11,967 bases of DNA from Gemmatimonadota bacterium (GTDB lineage: Bacteria; Gemmatimonadota; Gemmatimonadetes; Longimicrobiales; UBA6960). Position numbers and translations under genes: made by a program. Of the stretch, positions 7,553-11,967 are shown one piece after another; position 1 is the first letter of the stretch, and the number at the start of each line of letters is the position of its first letter. The notes under the pieces were generated by a model. The model had not been told where the DNA came from. It saw only the letters and a program-made list of their open reading frames with translations, and ran no database searches. Location of the stretch: contig JAHWKH010000033.1 in NCBI GenBank assembly GCA_019347995.1, positions 1-11,967 on the forward strand. The letters are read 5' to 3'.

Positions 7553-8875
7553 GTGAGCCCCACCTTCGGCGACACCCTCCCGCGCATCCTCGGCCCGGTG
7601 CCCGGCCCCGCTTCGCGGGCGCTGGCCCGGCGGCTGCGGGACGTGGAGTCGCGCAACGTCACCTGGCTGGCCGACGACTTCCCGGTGTTCTGGGAAGCCG
7701 CCGCGGGCAGCAACGTGCGCGACGCCGACGGCAACGAGTACCTGGACCTCACCGGCGCCTTCGGCGTGGCGTTCGCGGGCCACGCCAACCCCCGGGTGGT
7801 GGCGGCGGTGCGCGAGCAGGCCGGACGTCTCGTCCACGGGATGGGCGACATCCACCCCCCCGGGATCAAGGTGCGTCTGCTGGAGGCCCTCGCCGCGTTC
7901 TCTCCGTGGGACGACGCCCGCGCCGTGCTGGGCACCTCCGGGTCGGAGGCGGTGGAGATCGCGCTCAAGACGGCGCTCCTGGCCACCGGCCGCCCCGGGG
8001 TCGTGGCGTTCCGGGGGGCCTACCACGGACTCATGGGCGGCGCCCTTCCCACCACCGAGCGGCCCGCGTTCAGGGAGCCCTTCCGGGCACGGCTCTTCGA
8101 CGGCGTCGGCCACGCGCCGTTCCCCACGCGCGCCGAGGACCAGGCCGCCGCCCTCGAGGCGTTGGAGCGGATGCTGGAGGACGGGGTGGAGGGGCACGCC
8201 GTGGGCTGCGTGATCGTGGAGCCCATCCAGGGCCGGGCCGGGGTCCGCGTCCCGCCCGCGGGCTTCCTGACCGCCCTCGCCGAGCGGGCGCGCGATGCGG
8301 GAGCCCTGGTGGCGTTCGACGAGGTGTTCACCGGGTGCGGGCGCACCGGCCGCCGCTTCGCGCTGGAGCACGAGGGCGTGGTGCCCGACCTCCTGTGCCT
8401 GGGCAAGGCGCTGGGCGGCGGGCTCCCCCTGAGCGCGTGCCTGGGGCCCCGCGAGGTGATGGACGCATGGCCGCCGTCGACGGGTGAGGCCCTCCATACC
8501 TCCACGTTCCTGGGCCATCCCCTGGCGTCGGCGGCCGCGCTGGCGTTTCTCGAGGACGTGGAGGAACGGGGGCTGGTGGCCCGGGCCGATGGGCTGGGCG
8601 CGCGCCTCCGGGCGGACCTGGCGCTGGCCCTGGCCGACGTGCCGGGGGTGCGGGAGGTGCGCGGCCGCGGCCTCTTCCTCGGCATCGAGCTGGAGAGCGA
8701 GGGTGCGGGCGTCGCACTGGTGACGGCGGCGTTGGCGGAAGGGCTTCTCCTCCTGCCCGCCGGCGACCTCGGTGAGGTGGTGGAGCTGACGCCGGCCGCG
8801 ACCCTCGGCGACGAGCAGGCCACGTGGGCAGTGGACGCCCTGGCCGGACTGGCGCGCACGTGGGCCCGCGCATGA
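7553..8875 (+). CDS. Class III aminotransferase (PLP-dependent), substrate unknown
   Basis: It transfers an amino group, typically from an omega-amine or amino acid, to a keto acid such as 2-oxoglutarate. The 440-residue length is normal for fold-type I, class III enzymes (GabT/ArgD/acetylornithine group). Motifs in order: PGPASRALARRL at the N-terminus; DADGNEYLDLTGAFGV; FAGHANPRVVAAV; GTSGSEAVEIALK for phosphate binding; FRGAYHG; EPIQGRAGVRVPP; FDEVFTGCGRTG with Asp256 for the PLP ring nitrogen; and the Schiff-base Lys285 in LCLGKALGGGLPLSA. Overall it looks closest to 4-aminobutyrate-type enzymes, but specificity cannot be assigned. GTG 7553 keeps the conserved N-terminal PGPxSR segment. 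It lacks a good Shine-Dalgarno, so the start is not firm. The stop overlaps the next start as ATGA. Confidence 0.9.
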   Translation: MSPTFGDTLPRILGPVPGPASRALARRLRDVESRNVTWLADDFPVFWEAAAGSNVRDADGNEYLDLTGAFGVAFAGHANPRVVAAVREQAGRLVHGMGDIHPPGIKVRLLEALAAFSPWDDARAVLGTSGSEAVEIALKTALLATGRPGVVAFRGAYHGLMGGALPTTERPAFREPFRARLFDGVGHAPFPTRAEDQAAALEALERMLEDGVEGHAVGCVIVEPIQGRAGVRVPPAGFLTALAERARDAGALVAFDEVFTGCGRTGRRFALEHEGVVPDLLCLGKALGGGLPLSACLGPREVMDAWPPSTGEALHTSTFLGHPLASAAALAFLEDVEERGLVARADGLGARLRADLALALADVPGVREVRGRGLFLGIELESEGAGVALVTAALAEGLLLLPAGDLGEVVELTPAATLGDEQATWAVDALAGLARTWARA

Positions 8876-9618
8876 GCGGGATCGGGCGCACGGCGACTCT
8901 GGTCCTGGTCGTGGGGGCGGCGGCGCTCGCCGGGGCCACGGCCGGAGAGCGGGCCTCGTGGCCCCCGGACTGGCTTCCGCCGGCGATGCGGGCGTGGGTG
9001 GCGAGCGACGGGGAGCCCTCGCGGCCCTCGGGTCCGGTCCCGGTCGTCCTGCTGCCCGGGTGGTTCAACCGCGGCGAGGACATGGAGCCCCTGCGGGCGC
9101 GCTTCCTGGAGTCCGGCTGGGACAGCGCGTCGGTGGTGGCGCTCGACTTCGAGGATCCCGTGGGAAGCAACCGGACCCACGCCCGGGAGCTGGCCAGGGC
9201 GGTCCTGGACCTCCAGGAGCGGACCGGAGCGCCCCGGGTGGACGTGGTGGCCCACTCCATGGGCGGGCTCGCGCTGCGCTACTACCTGTGGAACGGCGGC
9301 GCGGCCGCCGTGCGCAGGGTCGTCTTCATGGCCACGCCGCACCGCGGCACGGTCACCTCGTTCCTCGCGTGGGGCGAGGGCGCGGCCGAGATGCGGCCCG
9401 GCAGCGCCTTCCTGGTGGGCATCACGAGAGCGCCGCTGCTGCCGCCCGCGGTGGAGGCGCTGACGGTGCGCACGCCCCTGGACCTCCACGTCCTGCCCCC
9501 GGAGAGCGCCACGCTGCCCGGGATCCCCGACGTGGAGGTGTGCTGCCCCACCCACGAAGGCATGCTCGACGACGACGAGACGTTCCAGGCCGTGAGGGGG
9601 TTCCTGGGTGAAGGGTGA
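8872..9618 (+). CDS. Secreted or membrane-anchored alpha/beta hydrolase, lipase/esterase-like
   Basis: The protein has 248 residues. Residues 1-28 form an export signal: Arg6, a hydrophobic core to about 24 (LVLVVGAAALAGATA), and an Ala-x-Ala-like end, so it probably acts outside the cytoplasm. The first strand leads into the oxyanion region VVLLPGWFNRGEDM. The nucleophile elbow is AHSMGG with Ser129. This elbow, with RVDVVAHSMGGLALRYYL around it, resembles class 2 lipases and PGAP1-like esterases. FMATPHRGT follows, as in that group. Asp204 in TPLDLHVLP and His228 in CPTHEGML are the likely remaining triad members. Substrate is unknown; ester hydrolysis is inferred from the fold. ATG 8872 overlaps the aminotransferase stop (ATGA), suggesting coupling. 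The HAD gene begins inside its last codons. Confidence 0.85.
   Translation: MSGIGRTATLVLVVGAAALAGATAGERASWPPDWLPPAMRAWVASDGEPSRPSGPVPVVLLPGWFNRGEDMEPLRARFLESGWDSASVVALDFEDPVGSNRTHARELARAVLDLQERTGAPRVDVVAHSMGGLALRYYLWNGGAAAVRRVVFMATPHRGTVTSFLAWGEGAAEMRPGSAFLVGITRAPLLPPAVEALTVRTPLDLHVLPPESATLPGIPDVEVCCPTHEGMLDDDETFQAVRGFLGEG
9596..9602 (+). promoter_or_regulatory. Shine-Dalgarno GAGGGGG for the HAD phosphatase gene
   Basis: A purine run five bases before GTG 9608, inside the end of the hydrolase gene. It supports GTG 9608 as the start. The next in-frame GTG (9647) would leave almost nothing before the catalytic motif. Confidence 0.5.
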
Positions 9619-10279
9619 GGGCGCGAACGGGGACGGATGGGCCGGCGTGCTCTTCGACCTGGACGGCACGCTGGCCGACAGCGTGCCCCTCATCCTGGCG
9701 TGCTACCGTCACACCATGACGGTCCACCGTGGTGCGCCGCCGCCCGACGAGCTGTGGCTGCGCACCATCGGCAGGCCGCTGCGCGACAGCCTGGCCGATT
9801 TCGCCGCGAGCGCCGCCGAGCGCGACGCGATGCTGGAGACGTACGTCTCACACCAGCGGCAGATCCACGACGGCACGGTGAAGGCGCTGGTGGACGCCAT
9901 GGAGGTCGTGGACGCCCTGCGCGACAGGGGCGTGCGCGTCGGAGTGGTGACCAGCAAGGGCATCGAGATGGCGCGCCGCACGCTGGCGAGCTGCCGCATG
10001 GAGGATCGCTTCGAGGTGCTGGTCACGCCCGAGGACGTCGCCCGGGGCAAGCCCGATCCGGAGCCGGTGCACGTGGCCCTCGCCCGCCTCGGCCTGGAGG
10101 AAGACCGGCTCCGCGTCCTGTTCGTGGGCGACTCCCCCTTCGACGTGCAGGCCGGCAACGCGGCGGGCGTGCGCACGGCCGCGGTGCCGTCGGGCCCCTT
10201 CTCCCGGGAGACCCTGGCCGCGGCAGGGCCCCACCACATGCTGGAGCGGCTGCGGCAGGTCCTTGAGCTGAGGCCCTGA
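9608..10279 (+). CDS. HAD-superfamily phosphatase, phosphoglycolate phosphatase/PpaX-like
   Basis: A cytoplasmic Mg-dependent phosphohydrolase of 223 residues. Motif I is FDLDGTLADS, with nucleophile Asp17 and general acid Asp19. A helical alpha cap follows (about 30-95). Motif II is VVTSKG with Thr115, motif III is the Lys148 in GKPDPEP, and motif IV is GDSPFD with Asp175 and Asp179. Length and layout fit the Gph (2-phosphoglycolate phosphatase) and PpaX (pyrophosphatase) groups. Members have broad substrates, so the natural one is unknown. If it is Gph-like, a role in clearing phosphoglycolate left by DNA 3'-end repair is possible but not shown. GTG 9608 overlaps the hydrolase stop by 11 bases and has a purine-rich ribosome site. 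It closes the trio with the aminotransferase and hydrolase. Confidence 0.88.
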   Translation: MKGEGANGDGWAGVLFDLDGTLADSVPLILACYRHTMTVHRGAPPPDELWLRTIGRPLRDSLADFAASAAERDAMLETYVSHQRQIHDGTVKALVDAMEVVDALRDRGVRVGVVTSKGIEMARRTLASCRMEDRFEVLVTPEDVARGKPDPEPVHVALARLGLEEDRLRVLFVGDSPFDVQAGNAAGVRTAAVPSGPFSRETLAAAGPHHMLERLRQVLELRP

Positions 10280-10367
10280 GCGCCACCCCCCTCCTCCGGC
10301 ACCCGCCGCGGGCACGCCTCCAGCCCTTCGGGGTTGAAGTCGCCCGACCCCAAGCGGTACCACTGTC

Positions 10368-10372
10368 GGAGG
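10368..10372 (+). promoter_or_regulatory. Shine-Dalgarno GGAGG for the pterin dehydratase gene
   Basis: GGAGG ends four bases before ATG 10377. Spacing is a little short, but this is one of the two GGAGG sites in the window that sit at a plausible distance before a start codon. It fixes the start. Confidence 0.7.
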
Positions 10373-10376
10373 AAGC

Positions 10377-10667
10377 ATGGCCAAGGCGCTCAACGACGCG
10401 TCCATCAAGGGCTGGCTCGAAGCCAGGAGCGGCTGGAAGCGGGACAAGAAGAGGATCGTCAAGAAGTTCGACCTGGGCTCGTTCCGCGACTCCATCGTCT
10501 TCGTGAACCGGGTGGCCACGCTGGCGGACAACGCGGATCATCACCCGGACATCGACATCCGCTACGACCAGGTGGTCATCGGCCTCTCCACCCACGACGC
10601 CGGCGGCATCACCGAGAAGGACCTGGAGCTGGCCGAGAAGATCGACTTCGCCACCTCCACTCGCTGA
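10377..10667 (+). CDS. Pterin-4a-carbinolamine dehydratase
   Basis: It dehydrates 4a-hydroxytetrahydropterin, recycling the cofactor after aromatic amino-acid hydroxylation. Many bacterial copies occur without such a hydroxylase and are thought to serve other pterin chemistry, including molybdopterin. The 96-residue protein is family-sized. His55 and His56 in DNADHHPDI and His73 in LSTHDAGG keep the 1-18 spacing of the three catalytic histidines (61, 62 and 79 in the rat enzyme). The FRDSIVFVNRVATLAD helix and the C-terminal Glu/Asp-rich helix also fit. The start has a strong ribosome site. It stands alone: 97 bases after the HAD gene, and followed by the tRNA promoter. No hydroxylase gene is in the window. 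Confidence 0.93.
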   Translation: MAKALNDASIKGWLEARSGWKRDKKRIVKKFDLGSFRDSIVFVNRVATLADNADHHPDIDIRYDQVVIGLSTHDAGGITEKDLELAEKIDFATSTR

Positions 10668-10725
10668 GTCTCCCGGCGACGCCGGAGCCCCCGGTGCCGC
10701 TCCCTGGAGAGCCCCTCGCCAGGCC

Positions 10726-10754
10726 TTGAACCCCCCCGCCGCCGTTGCTACATT
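10726..10754 (+). promoter_or_regulatory. Sigma-70-type promoter of the tRNA unit
   Basis: TTGAAC (10726-10731) and TACATT (10749-10754) lie exactly 17 bases apart, matching five of six and four of six consensus bases. Transcription should start near 10761, about 25 bases before tRNA-Glu. It is the best-formed promoter in the window. Confidence 0.7.
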
Positions 10755-10763
10755 TTCCGTCCT

Positions 10764-10781
10764 GCCCATCACAGGGTGGGC
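10764..10781 (+). other. Hairpin in the tRNA leader
   Basis: GCCCATC (10764-10770) pairs with GGTGGGC (10775-10781) through seven pairs, one of them G-T, around the four-base loop ACAG. It fills nearly the whole leader and ends four bases before the mature tRNA-Glu. It may guide RNase P or protect the 5' end of the precursor; this is inferred. Confidence 0.45.
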
Positions 10782-10785
10782 CGAT

Positions 10786-10858
10786 GCCCCCATCGTCTAG
10801 TGGCCTAGGATATCTGGTTCTCAGCCAGAAGACCGGGGTTCGATTCCCCGTGGGGGTA
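10786..10858 (+). tRNA. tRNA-Glu (anticodon CTC)
   Basis: A 73-base cloverleaf. Acceptor stem GCCCCCA/TGGGGGT (the first pair is G-T), D arm starting GTCTAG, anticodon stem TCTGG/CCAGA with loop TTCTCAG, giving CTC at 34-36, T stem CGGGG/CCCCG with loop TTCGATT, and discriminator A. It reads GAG. The 3' CCA is not encoded (CTG follows), so it must be added by a nucleotidyltransferase. Confidence 0.95.
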
Positions 10859-10918
10859 CTGGGAGCGCGCCTGGCGTGATCCCGCCTTCTCCGCAGCGAG
10901 ACGGCACAGCACGAGGTC

Positions 10919-10991
10919 GGTCGCTTAGCTCAGCTGGTAGAGCGCTACGTTCACATCGTAGAAGTCGCTGGTTCGAGTCCAGCAGCGACCA
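10919..10991 (+). tRNA. tRNA-Val (anticodon CAC)
   Basis: A 73-base cloverleaf. Fully paired acceptor stem GGTCGCT/AGCGACC, D stem GCTC/GAGC, anticodon stem CTACG/CGTAG with loop TTCACAT, giving CAC at 34-36, T stem GCTGG/CCAGC with loop TTCGAGT, and discriminator A. It reads GTG. No CCA is encoded. The 60-base spacer after tRNA-Glu has no promoter I can see, so the two are probably one transcript. Confidence 0.96.
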
Positions 10992-11013
10992 TAGCAGGAT
11001 CCGGAAGTGATCG

Positions 11014-11047
11014 CGCCCCAACGGCTTAGGCTGTTGGGGCGTGTTTT
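11014..11047 (+). terminator. Intrinsic terminator of the tRNA unit
   Basis: CGCCCCAACGGC (11014-11025) pairs with GCTGTTGGGGCG (11030-11041), twelve pairs with one G-T around the loop TTAG. TGTTTT follows at 11042-11047. The T-run is on the plus-strand side only, so it ends the tRNA transcript. No such run serves the convergent permease gene. Confidence 0.85.
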
Positions 11048-11073
11048 CGTGGGTGTGGAACGTCTTCCGCGCT

Positions 11074-11967
11074 TCACTCCGCCCGGAGCGCCTGCAGGGG
11101 ATCGACGCTGGCGGCCCGCAGGGCGGGGAGCAGGCTGGCGAGGAGGACCGTGGCGAGCGAAGCGAGGGCGGCCGCCGCCTGCGCGCCGGTACCCGTGAGG
11201 GGCAGACCCATGCCTACGAAGATCTGGTTCAGGACGAGGGCGGCCACCGCCATTCCCGCCGCCGAGCCGAGGACCAGCCCCGGCACCGCGAGCCGGGTCC
11301 CCTCCCACAGGACCTGGCGGAGCACGTCTGCCCGGGAGGAGCCCAGGGACATGCGCACCCCGATCTCCCGGGTGCGGCTCGCGACCGTGAATGCGACCAC
11401 GCCGTAGATGCCCAGCGCCGAGAGCAGCAGGAGCAGGACGGCCAGGAGTCCGAAGAATGCGCTCCAGATGGGAAAATCGGCTGAGCTGGTCTCCATGACG
11501 GCGGCGAACCTTGCGATTTCGGGCCGGGGGAGCTCCCGGTCCAGCTCCAGGTAGACCCGTTCGATCGCTGCCACCAGGTCCTCGTTGGCGCGAGAGGCGG
11601 GGTTCGCCCGGATCGCCAGGGCCAACTTCGTGGACGGCGCCTGCGCCAGCGACAGGAGGACGTGGTCGTGGGGGGACTCGACCGCCTGGCCCGCGAAATC
11701 GGCCGCCACCCCCACGATGGTGACCTCCCTCTCGTCTTCCTCGCCACTCTCGAGGGTCAATCGCCGGCCCAGGGGGCTCGTACCTCCGTAGAGCGACTCC
11801 GCCAGCGTCGCGGTGACGACCGCCACGGGCTCCGCACCCGACACGTCCTCGGTGCCCACGGGCCGCCCCCGGAGGAGGGGGACGCCGAGGGCCTCGAGGT
11901 AGCCGGGGCCGATCCGCGTGACCTGCACGGTGACGTTGGTGCCCGACTCCGGCGAATACACGCCGGA
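11074..11967 (-). CDS. FtsX/MacB-like ABC permease, C-terminal part (ADOP-like; N-terminus off the right edge)
   Basis: The frame is open at base 11967, leaving 297 visible C-terminal residues. The visible start is part of a MacB-type periplasmic domain: GPGYLEALGVPLLRGRPVG, a VAVVTATLAESLYGG stretch, SPLGRRL and EVTIVGVAADF. Then come three membrane helices at about 169-193, 227-248 and 261-283. The conserved cytoplasmic segment SRTREIGVRMSLGSSRADVLRQ follows the first helix, and ASVDPLQALRAE closes the protein. This is the usual end of FtsX-family permeases. The sequence style matches the long duplicated ADOP permeases of Acidobacteriota and Gemmatimonadota, but the first half is outside the window. 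Cargo and ATPase partner are unknown. It is convergent with the tRNA unit. Confidence 0.85.
   Translation of the reverse strand, partial: SGVYSPESGTNVTVQVTRIGPGYLEALGVPLLRGRPVGTEDVSGAEPVAVVTATLAESLYGGTSPLGRRLTLESGEEDEREVTIVGVAADFAGQAVESPHDHVLLSLAQAPSTKLALAIRANPASRANEDLVAAIERVYLELDRELPRPEIARFAAVMETSSADFPIWSAFFGLLAVLLLLLSALGIYGVVAFTVASRTREIGVRMSLGSSRADVLRQVLWEGTRLAVPGLVLGSAAGMAVAALVLNQIFVGMGLPLTGTGAQAAAALASLATVLLASLLPALRAASVDPLQALRAE

Noticed and set aside
8020..9693. Open frame of 557 codons on the minus strand across the aminotransferase and hydrolase genes
   Set aside because: Low-complexity Pro/Arg/Ser-rich product. It lies opposite two genes with complete catalytic motifs.
10303..10313. 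CCCGCCGCGGG as a hairpin terminator after the HAD gene
   Set aside because: The loop would be one to three bases and no T-run follows; typical of GC-rich background.
10334..10363. TTGAAG and TACCAC, 18 bases apart, as a promoter for the pterin dehydratase gene
   Set aside because: The -10 lacks the key final T, and transcription would start within the ribosome site, leaving almost no leader.
1..11967. CRISPR array, insertion sequence, prophage or toxin-antitoxin genes
   Set aside because: No regularly spaced repeats, transposase or integrase motifs, or small overlapping toxin-antitoxin-like pairs were seen. The tRNA 3' ends show no repeated attachment-site copy in the window.

Overview
The window is very GC-rich (around 70% by eye, with third codon positions almost all G or C). 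It reads as ordinary bacterial chromosome. Three things suggest Gemmatimonadota or a near relative such as Acidobacteriota: a permease resembling the duplicated 'ADOP' FtsX/MacB proteins common in those phyla, an enoyl-ACP reductase of the plant/chlamydial length class, and tRNA genes without an encoded CCA end. This placement is an inference. No mobile element, CRISPR array or clear foreign island is visible.

Left edge (1-532): a minus-strand gene for a small secreted protein of unknown function runs off the window. It carries two copies of a proline/arginine-rich motif. It is divergent from the next gene, and the gap holds a TACAAT -10-like box.

Region 533-6526, plus strand: four genes with no gaps. 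These are NAD+-dependent DNA ligase (ligA), PolX-family DNA polymerase with a PHP domain (polX), a YrbG-type Ca2+/Na+ exchanger, and a multi-spanning DUF2157-like membrane protein. All three junctions are identical 4-base GTGA overlaps, so translation is probably coupled. LigA seals nicks and PolX fills short gaps and trims 3' ends, which makes a coherent repair pair. The two membrane proteins have no obvious link to repair.

Region 6577-10279, plus strand: plant/chlamydial-type enoyl-ACP reductase (fabI, last step of fatty-acid elongation) comes first. After a 70-base gap follows an overlapping trio: class III aminotransferase, secreted or membrane-anchored alpha/beta hydrolase (lipase-like), and HAD phosphatase of the phosphoglycolate phosphatase/PpaX type. 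The trio's shared substrate or purpose cannot be read from the sequence.

Region 10377-11047, plus strand: pterin-4a-carbinolamine dehydratase, then a compact tRNA unit. The tRNA unit has a good sigma-70 promoter, a leader hairpin, tRNA-Glu(CTC), tRNA-Val(CAC) and an intrinsic terminator. Both tRNAs have C at position 34 and read the G-ending codons that dominate here.

Right edge (11074-11967): the C-terminal part of an FtsX/MacB-like permease on the minus strand, convergent with the tRNA unit.

I see no convincing undescribed system. The points most worth a second look are the repeat-bearing secreted protein at the left edge, the run of GTGA couplings joining repair and membrane genes with a G-rich tract over the polX start, the FabI type, and the aminotransferase-lipase-HAD trio.
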